Source: Haliclona indistincta (taxonomy: Eukaryota; Porifera; Demospongiae; Haplosclerida; Chalinidae). Taken from it: 64,000 nt of DNA. Both the position numbers and the translations under genes were made by a program. The stretch spans positions 6,562,547 through 6,626,546 of the forward strand of contig OZ024791.1 of the NCBI GenBank assembly GCA_964017065.1. Reading direction: 5' to 3'. The notes beneath the pieces were generated by a model. That model did not search any database, was not told where the DNA came from, and saw only the letters and a program-made list of their open reading frames with translations. The first letter of the stretch is position 1; each line of letters begins with the position of its first letter. Of this stretch, positions 42,458 to 54,580 are shown in pieces.

Positions 42458-43691
42458 TGGGCCTGATTATAGGACAATCGCCACTTACTTCTGGTGGTCA
42501 CAGACATGATTTTGAACAGACAGACCCTATACACACACAGAATACTCTAGTAGTGTTATTTTATACATAATCTATGGTTATTGTAGGAGTTTAATTACCT
42601 TAGTATGGGCGCCTATTCAATACACGTAAACGCATGCAATATTGAAATTGCTACATATGCTACATGTATAATTTTTTATGTGTGCACGGGAACAACTCTT
42701 GCTTTAGCTCGACCGTCAGTTCGTACGTTGGTCGATGTTTATCATGCTGTGTACAAGGTACGCTCTCAGCAGGTAGGATATATATAGAACAGTTACTGAT
42801 AATGCTGCAATGCAAAAACAGAAGCGATTGGAAACATCGGCGAGAAGTTGTTAACTGTTAAAGTCTACCTACAAAATCGTTCGACTGTACCAAACAAAAT
42901 GGCCGCCAAAAACCTGCTCTCTCATGTCTCTTGCAGAGTGAAGTCGCGCTTGTCGCTGTATATGCTCTTAGAGACGCTAGGTGAGATCTACTTTCATGAT
43001 TAATGTTTTAGCATTGCAGTCATGAAGTTTTAGAGCTTAACTATCAGTAGAACTGGAATTCCTGTCCCTAACCGTAACGTTAGGCTCGTCGTGAACGGTC
43101 AACTTTTGCTCTCTGCCGCCGATGTAGCACTGATTGGGGCCAATCCCGCTGCCAACAGATAAGCATCCGAGGTGAAAGCTTCAATGCATCAATAACAGAG
43201 CTTAACTAATAGTAGTCCCTGAGATTCTTTCCCTAACGTGTTTTTCCAAATGGCTGTCTGTCTTCAAAATTTATGTCACGTGTGTGTCATCTGACAAGAA
43301 GCCATATGAAGCATAAGATTCAGTAAGGATAGAGGATCAAAATGATACATACATCATAACTCTAGGACAAATGATTTTAGAGAAATCAAGCAAATTGCCA
43401 AGCACACAATTATTCCCTCTCTTCGTGTGGAACACTGTAGCTAGTATATCATCTATCATGACATCGACGAGATCATCGGATTGGAGAACAGGTCTTCACC
43501 AAAGTGGGCTATATTTTGAGGGGACTGTAGACGGCAGTGAGACTTTAACAGCGTTCTTGAGGCACACAAGCGTGATACTGTCTCTGATCTACTTTCGGTA
43601 CAAGGATCAGCCGTAGTTGCACACTGAGCAGCAATGATAAGGCCCAGAATAACTATACAGATGTCAAGCACACAGGAATAGCACACAGATT
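42458..43691. other. Interval before TAO copy D; no firm gene
   Basis: Two weak hints only: an ATG at 42,899 opens a 27-codon frame ending at a gtgaga donor (42,981), and a protein-like frame (RNVRLVVNGQLLLSAADVAL) lies near 43,070-43,160, but the phases do not join. A degenerate duplication (AGAGCTTAACTA...) occurs at ~43,034 and ~43,198. A 14-bp hairpin (GGAATAGCACACAG with CTGTGTGCTATTCC) lies at about 43,673-43,708. Confidence 0.35.
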
Positions 43692-43748
43692 CCAACTGTG
43701 TGCTATTCCTAAGTCATACTGTCATTACTGTGTTTATTCTTCTCCAGG

Positions 43749-44120
43749 AGCTGAATCTAATGCAGCTTCATAAAGAGCGTGTTCAGTTCATGCGTAAGAG
43801 ACATCTCGAGAGCAGGATAGACCTGCAACACAAGCAACTGAAGGCTCTTCATGAAATGAGAACAGAGCATCTCAACAAGCAGCATGCGCTGGAGTGGGAT
43901 AACCAGATATCGTACAGCAAGAAAGCTGAGAAAGAAACACGTAATGGAACTCAAACAGCATCCCAAGAGCTTACGGGTTAGCAACTTGGCAGTGCATAAC
44001 TACCATCCTAGCAGATTATGGTTGAATGGTTACAGGAAGTGGATTCTTTATTATTGTACTATAGTGCATGTGTCTATATTATGCATGAGACAGAGAGTTA
44101 ATGGGTAGTTTGATCATTGT

Positions 44121-44214
<94 letters not shown>

Positions 44215-45080
44215 AGATCAAGGAGACACAGATCAAGAAGCAGTTTCACGACACTGTCAAGATTCAACAGAGACAGTACAAGTCATTACAGAAGCAGTTA
44301 TCATCTATCCTGCCCAAGGAGAGACACAGAGATGTGCTGCGGCAGACTAAAGAGGAACAAATGAGAAAGATGTCCATGTTAGCAATGCAGTACAAGAGAA
44401 CAATAGCAGAAATGCTACAGCAGCAACAAGTGAGTTGTGTTGTTTTAAATTTTGTCACTGTTTCCCATTTTGCTCTCTTTTGTCAGGTAATGATGGATGA
44501 AGCTCAGCTAACAGAGCAGGAGGCACTTCGCCAGCAGCTCCAGCAGGAACAGGACCTGCTACAGCAGTTCCAGGAGAAGCAGGAGGCTAAGCTGCTGAAC
44601 CAACACGACAGAGAGAAGAGGCTGATGGATGAGCAGGTCGAGAACAGCAGAAGAGACCTTGAAAAACAAGTGAGTAGGAGTACATGTCTGAGTGTGCAAA
44701 CTGTCACACATTCCATAAACCCACAGGAAACTAGTTGTATTCACATATTCCTTGTATTCACTGCAAAGTAAACCAGTGTTCTACTTACACTGTTTAGTAC
44801 AACATGTAGTAGTGTCTGTGTTTTTGCTTTACTTGACGCATGTGATTTCTCTCAGATATTCCAAGAGAGCACTAAGCTGCAGAGCCTTCGTCTGGAGAGA
44901 CAGCAACACTTGCAGAGGAAGATAGTCAAGGAGTCGAGAGAATTTGCAGAGACCTACAACTGTGACAAGATCTCACTTGGCTCGGATCACCATAATCTCG
45001 CCGAGCAATCATCAATTTGTTCGGAACACAGCCAAGCAAGCCTTTCAAATAATCTCTCTGTCGGCACTGCCACTTTATAG
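43749..45080 (+). pseudogene. TAO kinase copy D: last four exons only
   Basis: Homologous to TAO B from just before exon 19 to the stop. Exon 19 (43,749-43,977) has an 11-nt deletion near 43,928-43,940, at a CTGAGAA direct repeat, that shifts the frame; exons 20 (44,217-44,429), 21 (~44,487-44,669) and 22 (~44,857-45,080) are preserved with splice sites. No kinase domain. The left breakpoint coincides with the 43,673-43,708 hairpin. A truncated, frameshifted duplicate. Confidence 0.85.
44126..44213 (+). repeat. (CT)n at the exon 20 acceptor of TAO D
   Basis: ~88 bp CT run ending TGTCAG at the acceptor; expanded relative to copy B (~31 bp) and copy C (~60 bp). Confidence 0.9.
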
Positions 45081-45699
45081 CAAAGCCGTGTCCTTTATTA
45101 TCACTGACATCTCTTAATAACTAGCTCTTGGGCTGTTAATAACTAGGACCACACCCACTGAATGACTGCACGCTCAGTCATCGAGAATTGTCCGTTTTTG
45201 TGTTATTTAAGTTTTATGGATGACTGGTTTCATGGAGCGAAACTATACTTGTGACTACATTTCTGTACTGTACATGTTTCTTTTGTTGTGTTAGTGTATG
45301 TTTAGCGGTAACAAATCACTCATCTATACATTATGGTAACTATTATTCTCTATGTTCCGTCTTGTGTTGTACCTGTTTAATGTCATACATTGAAAGGTAC
45401 AGTGCTCTTGTGTCTTTACATTATCAGGATTTTACTGACAACATGATCAATCCATTCTGACAGATGGCACAGCTGGGTGCTGAGTTAGTAGTTAGTGGTA
45501 GGTTGGTAGTTAATCAGCCTACCATTTTACTAGGTTCCATTTTACAAATTGACATTTCATATTTGAATTACTACATGTTTCATGGTTTAGTCAACAAACA
45601 ATATTGCAGCATATGAAACTATAATACTGTTACATACATTCTACTGCTTATCTAATAATTTTTGATGGTGTACACACACTGTTAGCTGTTCCTAAGATG

Positions 45700-46961
45700 T
45701 TAAGACAGAGAGCTTCCTCCTTCCCACTTGGGATTGGTGTATTGGTACCCGGGCTCATCCAGTGGGTAGCCTTGAAAGCAATCATAGCTGCTACTCTGCT
45801 CATAATGCGCTGGAGTGGTGTCAGTACTGCTCATTTTAGCCATCTTCCTAGCTGGTAGCATGATGTCATCCAGCTATACATAATATAGAAATTATGACAT
45901 AATTATTGCAAAGCTGGATGTACCTGAGGGCACATTGCAATATTGTTCCATGGAATTTCTTGTAGGAAGTTGCTATCATAGCTGCTGTTCTCTCCTTGCA
46001 TTGATGCTGGGTCGGTATTGGTTATTTTTTCTGCTGGTACCATCTTGTCATTCTACATTATTGTTAATATAAATGTAGACACATACATTCTGCAAACCTG
46101 AGGATACATTGTGGTCTCAATCTCGTTCCATGAAATGTCCTGGTAGGTGTTATTAAGTGACTCAGTACCTGCCGATGTGCTGTCACCATCATCACTCTCC
46201 TATTCAATAACCATAATACACTCAAAAAACTACATCAAGGCAATATTTCTGAGTAGTGAACATTACCTGGGGCTTGTACATTATATACAACCGTATCTTG
46301 CTTGGCGGGGTCTTGCATTTCTTAAGGAATTCTCCCAGTGTCCATGTTTCTTTGTCTACCTCGAATGGCACACCTGATGATCCAGCTAGTGAGTAGTGAC
46401 TCGGGTTGTCATCTCCATTTGGAAAGAAAACAGGTTTTACTGTACCCATAACCTCTTCATATGATGCTCTTGAGTTGAACTCAAAAGACCGAGAAGGTGG
46501 AATTTTCTTCTTTCTAATTCCAGCCATTTTCACAGGATCATACACCATACCACCAAATTGCAACTGCATAAGTGCATTATTTAAAGGGAAAACATATTTA
46601 TTATTGTCTTACTGCAACATATTGATGTAGTCTTTTCCTAGTCTTTCCAGCAGATTTGCTTGGTTCTTCTATTGGACAAAAATTAAAGAATAGTGGCAAT
46701 AGTAAAATCACCTTTCTGCTGTGCCGGCTCTGGACATTGTGATTCCGCTGGTTCCTTCAGCAAATTACGAAGATAGACGAACTCAATGAATGGAATATGC
46801 TTATTCCGATTGGAGAGCTGGTCAAAGTCAGTCGATTGTAGCGTCCGAAATGTAGCGATTGATGATATGCCTTCTTTTTTAAGCATTGCAGTAGTAGGAG
46901 CTGTGACATTTCCAGCAGACAAAAACTGGTGATACAAATGGTCATCGGGAGACTTGTCCAT
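45700..46961 (-). CDS. SAM-like two-domain protein, copy 2
   Basis: Paralogue of the 31.6 kb gene. Start MDKSPDDHLYHQFL at 46,961; SAM-like exon; small exon near 46,630; second-domain exon to ~46,269 (FGGMVYDPVKM, FFPNGDDNPSHYSL, WTLGEFLKKC, KIRLYIMYKP); then short acidic exons ending at the stop at 45,700. It lies tail-to-tail with TAO copy D, the same arrangement as copy 1 with TAO B. The Cys/Ser-rich stretch after the SAM-like part is shorter than in copy 1. No disabling lesion noticed, but not every exon phase was verified. Confidence 0.6.
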
Positions 46962-47190
46962 TGTCGTGCTAAGGATTTGCATTTACTACTACAAAATGTA
47001 CTACATGTAGTAGCTGAAATTTTCCGAAGCGAAACATCCGGAGTTATCCGGTAGATGCCAAATGTCCATGTGGTCCACGTGTCCAAGAATATCCGGATAT
47101 GGGATGCGCATGCCGTTTAGACCATTCTCGACCCATAGATGCTCGACCTTTCTCCTGGGGGTTTATTACTCGCCATGCATTTCGACAACA
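46962..47190. other. Spacer between SAM-like copy 2 and the Death-domain relic
   Basis: Upstream region of a minus-strand gene and a plus-strand relic; no exon seen. Several TCCGGA/ATCCGG motifs occur near 47,020-47,100. Confidence 0.4.
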
Positions 47191-47223
47191 TCCGGACTTG
47201 TAACCCTCTTCCAATTGAATTCC

Positions 47224-47731
47224 ACAGGATCATGGCAGAAGGAAGCCAATCATCAATCACTACTGCAAGCCATTTACTACGTCGCTGATGATCTAGCAGA
47301 AGAATGGAGAGAGTTAGGAGAGGCGCTAGAACCGAGCTAGAACTACCAGCGAGCGTGCTAGACACAGTTAAGAGGAGAATGGTGATAATACCAGCCAGTG
47401 TTTGGTGGCTACTGTAGAGGCCTGGTACCACAGGTGTGTCTCTGAGCCTCTAGCAGCATTCGTGACTGCTTTGAGAAAGCTGAACCAGACGAGTTGATAG
47501 ATGATCTTCATAAGCTAACAGGTATGATCATCATGGTGGTTAGTCTGCTCGAGGCTGACATATTATTTGTTGTCTCATGCAGGCTCCTCAAGCTCCAAAG
47601 ATGTCTTGTCAGTATATCGTAAACAGGTTCAATCTCAGTACAAAGAAAATATTCCTCACTTCAAAATGCCTTTTAAAGCAGATGATCTTTTTCACTTCAG
47701 TGATAGTGCTCAGAAAATTGTCATTCTTCTC
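47224..47731 (+). pseudogene. Death-domain gene relic upstream of TAO copy C
   Basis: Fragments in different frames look like one Death domain: YYVADDLAEEWRELGEALE (47,270-47,333), a shifted ELPASVLDTVKRR (~47,340-47,380), then CFEKAEPDELIDDLHKLT (~47,465-47,520) followed by a gtatga donor. That last motif parallels DKQDLIDKLHEL in NLR 2. A further exon-like stretch after a tgcag acceptor at 47,582 encodes SKDVLSVYRKQVQSQYKENI, reminiscent of the linker before NACHT. No NACHT follows; TAO intron 8 sequence begins at ~47,732. Could be a relic of an NLR or another Death-domain gene. Confidence 0.5.
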
Positions 47732-47781
47732 CAATGGCAGTACATGTGTCACACTCTTCTAATGTGTTGTGTGGTACACAG

Positions 47782-50150
47782 GTTGATCTATTGTCAATAG
47801 GAATCACATGTATTAAAATGGGTAAGCTTAGTAATATTCTCCAATGCCTTGTTTTACATACGTCTTTCTCTTTCCAGCTGAGCGGAAGCCTCCTTTATTT
47901 CACATGAATGCAATGGCCGCCATGTACCACATTGCTCAGAAGGATCCTCCCATACTACTGCAGCATCCTGACCAATGGTGAGACTCACTTTAAATGAAGT
48001 ATTACCATACTTACCTTACCTTGTGTAGGAGCGAAGTTTTCCATGGCTTTGTTGACAAGTGTCTTCAGAAAGAGCCCGAGGATGGGGCTCTAGAGGTATG
48101 ATAAATTGATAATATTTCTCTCCACTGTCTTACCTCTTCTCTTTGTTGTAGCATGATTTTATCACAGCGTCTAGACAACAGGACATAGTCTACAAACTGG
48201 TCCAGCGTACCAAGGATGCCGTGAGAAAGGTCGACCATCAGAACTTCAAGAGATTACAGAAGATACTAATGGGAGAGGAGGTGTCAGAGATTGAACCTGA
48301 GCCTCCAAGGTGAGCAATAAAGCTCAGTACCTACATGTATTCACTTCTCTTTCTCCTCAGCGATGTTGACCCTACTGAAGCAACTAACTCACCCACCCTC
48401 TCATCACCAACACATGATGACGAAGCTCGTCCCAAGCAACCTAACAGCACCGAAGCCAAGCAACCCTCACAGAACAGCTCTTCACCTCACAAGATCACCA
48501 ATAGTCCTTCACCGGGTCGATCTAGTGTATCAGGTACAATAGGACATATTAACATCTTTATCACAATATTCATCGTGTCTCTATTCCAGGGTACAAGTCA
48601 GCTTCATCGATGATAGTTCGGTCTACTACTGCCTCTTCTCCAGTGTCCAAGTCCTCTTCTCCCTCACTGGATTCCCACACACCTCTGTCTCGCAGCAGCA
48701 GTGCAGCAGCCTCAGCAACATCTCCCACCTCGCCAGCCAAGGACTTTGCAGTGCAGAGCCCCAGACGTAGTGTAACTGTCGCTGTGGCTAAGAAAGTGAG
48801 TGTGCATGTCCTGCACACATCTCTGTCGTGTTATTGTTTACAATGTACTATAATTATTTATAAACACCATCTTTCCAATGATTGTGTGATACTATTTTGT
48901 GCTCACAGATCGGTCACTCTGATGGGTTCTCCACTCTCCGTCCTCACTCTCTTGTCTCTAAGGAGGCAGAGGAACATCAACTACAGAGCGACCTCAGAGA
49001 ACAGATGCAGGGCTACAAGAGAATGAGACAGCAACACAAAGGACAGGTGAAGATCTCCCTATTTCAATCTTTCTCGATTATATCTCGTTTCCTTTTCTTT
49101 GCAGATGGAACAACTAGAGGTCAAGCACAGAACAGAGCTCTCCTCTCTTGTCAGGAATGAAGAGAGAGAACTAGAACAGTTGAGAACGACCTTTGAGAAA
49201 GATCTCGATAAACTGAGACAGTCACACAAAACAGAATTAGAGAAGAGAGTAAGTTCAAGTGTTCAAATTGTATTTAAAAATTGACTTTTTGTTTAGTCCA
49301 AGCTAGAAGCTAGCGATGAGAAACGCTTCCTCAAGGGACAGAAGGATCGACAAGATCACGACATGAAACACTTCTTGTCACAACAGAAGGGAGATTATCG
49401 CACCACCAAGGCATTATACAAGAAGGTGAGCAAATGCAAAGCTTTTTGTATATTTGCTATTTCACACATGTCTTTGTTTCAGGAACTGGATGATGATCCC
49501 ACACTCACTAATACTCATCGTAAACAGATGTACGAGGAGCGGAAGCGAGAGCACCTTCAGATACTCAAAACCATTGCAGAACAAGATGCAGTAGATTTTA
49601 GACTGAAGACTCTACAGGATAGACAGAAAGTAGAGAAACAGTTACTCCAAGAGGTAAAGACACACTCATGCCCGACACAAAACGTGCCTATTCCTGTCTG
49701 TGTGCTATTTCTAAGTCATATTGTGTTTACTCTTCTCCAGGAGCTGAACCTAATGCAGCTTCATAAAGAGCGTGTTCAGTTCATGCGCAAGAGACATCTC
49801 GAGAGCAGGATAGACCTGCAACACGAGCAACTGAAGGCTCTTCATGAAATGAGAACAGAGCATCTCAACAAGCAGCATGCGCTGGAGTGGGATAACCAGA
49901 TATCGTACAGCAAGAAAGCTGAGAAGGAACTGAGAAAGAAACACGTAATGGAACTCAAACAGCATCCCAAGAGCTTACGGGTTAGTTTCTATTGAGTATG
50001 ACTGTTTGTGAATAGTTGGCACAACTTGGCTACCATCCTGGTAGATTATGGTTGAATGGTTACAGGAAGTGGACTCTTTGTTATTGTACTATAGTGCATG
50101 TGTCTACATTATGTATGAGATAGAGAATTAATGGGTAGTTTGATCATTGT

Positions 50151-50214
<64 letters not shown>

Positions 50215-51097
50215 ATCAAGAAGCAGTTTCACGACACTGTCAAGATTCAACAGAGACAGTACAAGTCATTACAGAAGCAGTTATCATCTACCCTGCCCAA
50301 GGAGAGACACAGAGATGTGCTGCGGCAGACTAAAGAGGAACAAATGAGAAAGATGTCCATGTTAGCAATGCAGTACGAGAGAACAATAGCAGAAATGCTA
50401 CAACAGCAACAAGTGAGTAGTGTTGTTTTAAATTTTGTCACTGTTTCCCATTTTGCTCTCTTTTGTCAGGTAATGATGGATGAAGCTCAGCTAACAGAGC
50501 AGGAGGCACTTCGCCAGCAGCTCCAGCAGGAACAGGACCTGCTACAGCAGTTCCAGGAGAAGCAGGAGGCTAAGCTGTTGAACCAACACGACAGAGAGAA
50601 GAGGCTGATGGATGAGCAGGTCGAGAACAGCAGAAGAGACCTTGAAAAACAAGTGAGTAGATGTACATGTCTGAGTGTGCAAACTGTCACACATTCCTTG
50701 TATTCACTGCAAAGTAAACAAGTTTGTCATTGGGAAGGGGAAACAAGCTTCAGCGTTCAAATGTAGACAGTGTTCAGCTGTAGACAAACACTGTTTAGTA
50801 CAACATGTACATGTAGTAGTGTCAATCTTGTGTTATTTGTGCTTTACTTGAGACATGTGATTTTTCTCTCAGATATTCCAAGAGAGCACTAAGCTGCAGA
50901 GCCTTCGTCTGGAGAGACAACAACACTTGCAGAGGAAGATAGTCAAGGAGTCGAGAGAATTTGCAGAGACCTACAACTGTGACAAGATCTCACTTGGCTC
51001 GGATCACCATAATCTGGCTGAGCGATCATCAATTGATTCAGAACACAGCCAAGCAAGCCTTTCAAATAATCTCTCTGTCGGCACTGCCACTTTATAG
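47782..51097 (+). CDS. TAO kinase copy C: exons 9-22, 5'-truncated but open
   Basis: Homology to TAO B starts ~50 bp upstream in intron 8. Exon 9 (47,782-47,821), exon 10 (47,878-47,977), exon 11 (48,029-48,095) and every later exon to the stop at 51,095-51,097 keep splice sites and frame. Absent: G-loop, catalytic Lys, HRD, DFG and APE. Exon 9 reads [13 protein letters not shown], so the conserved Trp of WSxG is lost and Glu is changed to Lys. Compared with B there are indels of +3 (exon 10), -15 (exon 11), -12 (exon 13), -33 (exon 18) and -15 (exon 20), all in frame. If expressed it would give a kinase C-lobe fragment plus the full coiled coil without catalysis. No obvious start codon or promoter of its own; upstream lies a Death-domain relic. 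Confidence 0.75.
50152..50213 (+). repeat. (CT)n at the exon 20 acceptor of TAO C
   Basis: ~60 bp CT run ending directly in CAG before the shortened exon 20. Confidence 0.9.
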
Positions 51098-51726
51098 CAA
51101 AGCCGTGTCCTTTATTATCACTGACATCTCTTAATAACTAGCTCTTGGGCTGTTAATAACTAGGACCACACCCACTGAAATGACTGCACGCTCAGTCATC
51201 GAGAATTGTCCGTTTTTGTGTTATTTAATTTTTATGGATGACTGGTTTCATGAAGCGAAACTATACTTTCATTTCTGTACTGTACATGTTTCTTTTGTTG
51301 TGTTAGTGTATGTTTAGCGGTAACAAATCACTCATCTATACATTATGGTAACTATTATTCTCTATGTTCCGTCTTGTGTTGTACCTGTTTAATGTCATAC
51401 ATTGAAAGGTACAGTGCTCTTGTGTCTTTACATTATCAGGATTTTACTGACAACATGATCAATCCATTCTGACAGATAGTACAGCTGGGTGCTGAGTTAG
51501 TAGTTAGTGGTATTATGGTAGGTTGGTAGTTAGTTAATCTACCTACCATTTTACTAGGTCCCATTTTGCAAATTGACATTATTATTTGAACTACACTACT
51601 ATAATACGTGTGACATGACATGTAGTTTAGTCAACAAACAATATTGCAGCATATAAAACTATAATACAGACATTTGACTTGTTGATGGGGGACACACATT
51701 GTTAGCTGTTCCAAAATTAGATGTTG

Positions 51727-53053
51727 TTAAAACAAAGAGGTTCCTTCGCCCCACTTCGGATTGTCATACTGATACAAGAGGTCTTGAAGGAATTCACAGC
51801 TGCTGCTCTGCTCGTAACACACTGGATTGGTGTCAGTACTGCTCATTTTAGGCATCTTCCTAGCTGGTAGCATGCTGTCAATGTCATCATCGTCTAGGAT
51901 GTCATCCAGCATTAACTCCTATACGTAAATTCATAATTATTATCAGTACTGTCTCTAAATTTACTCTGTAAAGCTGTGTACCTGAGGAGGGTAGTGATGG
52001 TACATTGCAGTACTGCCCAATGGAATTCCTTGTAAGAAGTCACTGTCATAACTGCTGTTGCTCTCTCCATGTGTTGTAGCTTGGTCAGTATCACTTATAT
52101 TCGCCACTGGTGTCATGTCATTGTGTCTCTTCTACATCATTAATTTAATCTAAACACAATGCATTCTGCTAGTGTTATACCTGAGGGTTAATTGCAGTTT
52201 CGACCTTACTCTGTGGAATCGGTTGGTTGATGGCATTGTGGGTCTCAGTACCTGCTGATTTTTCATCGCTGTCATCACTCTCCTAACATTACATTGAATT
52301 AGTTTAAACAGTGTACTATTAGTATACCTGAGGATTGTACATTACATACAACCGTATCCTACTTGGTGAGATCTTGCATTCCTTAAGGAATGCTTCCAGC
52401 GTCCATTTTTCTTTGTCTACCTTGAATGACACACCTGATGACCCAGCTAGTAAGTAGTGACTTGGGTTGTCATCCCCATTCGGAAAGAAAGCAGGTATTA
52501 TTTTATCCATAACCTCGTCATATGATGCTCTTGAATTGAACTTGTAAAACTGAGGAGATGGAATTGTCTTCTTTCTAATTCCAACTTTCTTCACAGGATC
52601 ATACATCATTCCTCCAAATTTCAACTGAAATAATTATACATGTAGATCAGCTTCAATAAAAGTAATTGTCTTACTGTAACACGTCGATTTAGTCCCTTTT
52701 TAGTCTTTGCAGCATATTTAGTTTCTTCTGTTGGAATAAAAACACGAAGAAGCTACAGCATAGGGATAGTTATACTGACCTTGTCGTTGTGGCGCGGATG
52801 GACCTGGGCTTTGTGATTCAGCGCTAGCACTGCTGCACCTCGCTGTCTCCAATAAATTACGAAGATAGGTTAGCTGAATTAACGGAATGTGTTTATTGCG
52901 CTTGAAGAACAGTTTCAAGTCACCCATTTGTAGTGACCGAAAGTCAGTTGCTGATGTTATGCCTTCTTCCTTCAGCATTGCAATAGTAGAAGCTGTGACA
53001 TTACCAGCGGACAAAAACTTGTGATACGAATGGTCGTCGGGAGACGTGTCCAT
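51727..53053 (-). CDS. SAM-like two-domain protein, copy 3
   Basis: Closest in sequence to copy 1. Start at 53,053 (MDTSPDDHSYHKFL; an earlier in-frame ATG lies at 53,077). SAM-like exon to ~52,780, small exon ~52,675-52,730, second-domain exon 52,327-52,624 (FGGMMYDPVKKVGIRKK, DEVMDKIIPAFFPNGDD, WTLEAFLKEC, RIRLYVMYNP), acidic exons, and last exon 51,918-51,727 (LDDILDDDDIDSMLPARK...). Tail-to-tail with TAO C, giving a third TAO/SAM-like pair. Function unknown. Confidence 0.7.
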
Positions 53054-53564
53054 CTTAGCACCACAGTACCACTGCACTGGCCTGGATCAAATTGGACGTT
53101 TTTAACTCTAGTCTTGTGCACGCATGCGCACTTTGCTTCCGCAACACATGGCGTATATATGGATGGCCTGGATGGATCTCAATCTATCTGGAACAAGTAC
53201 TACTACAGACTTGTAACGGGAATGTGCAGAGGAGGTTGGCCACGCGTCATACTTACACGCACGATCACATGACATTGAAATAGCAAAGAGCCCGATACGG
53301 CAAGTCTCTGTGCTACCAACTAGTCAGTGCCGTTTCTCTTCGACTATAAGCTAAATCGTACTTCTTATGGAGCTGAGCGCTGGTTATTTCACCGCTAGTG
53401 TCGTTGATGGTCGACCAGGTAACAGGCCTTTTACAGCGAGGTGTTTCAGCGGGAATATTGAGTGGAAACGAAGGTATGAAGTACAGATGTGGACAGACAG
53501 CTGCTTGCTAGTGAGAATGATGTGACTATGGGTCGTTTTTCATTACTATACACTGCTCCTGAAG
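53054..53564. other. Interval upstream of SAM-like copy 3
   Basis: Higher GC than average and presumably contains the copy 3 promoter. No exon recognised on either strand. Confidence 0.35.
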
Positions 53565-54580
53565 CTATTGTGCATCGCCAGTCTTGTTTTTGTTACGCCT
53601 GGAGGAGTGAGTGACAGCTGTGTTGAGAATACTGAGCAGTGTGTACGCCTTTGTGTCGAGCTCATCCATTGCCTGGCTCCACGCAAAATTTTCAGCTTCA
53701 TCGAGTGTCATTGACCTAAACAGGGATACAGGCTTGGCTTTCTTTCGACACAGGGAGGCACATTCGTCATCAACAATCAACAAACTCTCATCAAAACCTC
53801 ATCTCTGAGCATAGCATGGTTGAAGATGGCTCTACAGATAGTGTGGATGTTTCCGCCAGCCAATGCCCTACCGAGCTTTTGAAAACTGTAACTCAAGGAA
53901 ACTTCAACTCGTGCATATTTACTAGGTGAGTAAACCGATATCTGTAATTTCAATAATTATGCGGTTTGTTATTAATAATCGTTGAGCTTTTTACTGTTAC
54001 TGACTGCTCGTTGCAAATGTTGCCTGTGTCATGAGCTGCTGTATACGTAGAAATCATAATCATGACTACTTCAACTGTAAACTATGAATCTCTTTACCAT
54101 TAGACTCCTGAACTGATGATAGAGAAGGTGAAGTGTCGCTATCTCTCAATGACTGTACTTCTAGGTCTGAAGCTAAGACATGTTCACCTTTTCACATCAA
54201 GAAAATTTAATAACCATACCATCATCCTCTATACAAAAATTTAGCCTTCTTCCATAGCCTGCCACTGTCTGCCGCTTGGGTGCTGGTCTACACACCTGTG
54301 TGTGAGGGGAAGCACCAGCTCCACTAGTGTCTTTTGCCCTCTTCCTCGGAGTGGTGGTACCTGTGACGACTGCTGATAGATGACCGCTGGTGATCGATGG
54401 TAGTTGTTGTTTCTCATTACTGGATTTAGCTAGCACTATGAATGCTTCAGCGGCAAGAAACTTTCTGTTGCATGGTCTACAGATATACTCCGAGTGCATG
54501 TCCACTGATTGCCACAACTGGACTGTTGATCACTCTGCTCAGTCTTTCCGCAACGCCTGATCTTGAAAACAGTGCCACAC
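53565..54580 (-). pseudogene. Degenerate zinc-binding multicopy-type gene
   Basis: Minus-strand fragments appear to be one gene. Near 54,580-54,530: FSRSGVAERLSRVINSP. In a shifted frame 54,517-54,197: SEYICRPCNRKF (CxxC), then a basic low-complexity stretch. At ~53,927-53,790: GRALAGGNIHTICRAIFNHA and MLRDEVLMRVC ending in a stop. After a one-base shift, 53,783-53,565: DDECASLCRKKAKPVSLF, LSILNTAVTHSS. The CRPC element echoes that in the gene split by transposon 2. At least two frame breaks. I do not recognise a function; it may belong to a transposon-associated family. Confidence 0.4.

Noticed and set aside
43884..44108. Separate small gene starting MRWSGITRY
   Set aside because: It is the shifted frame of TAO exon 19 in copy D after the 11-nt deletion.
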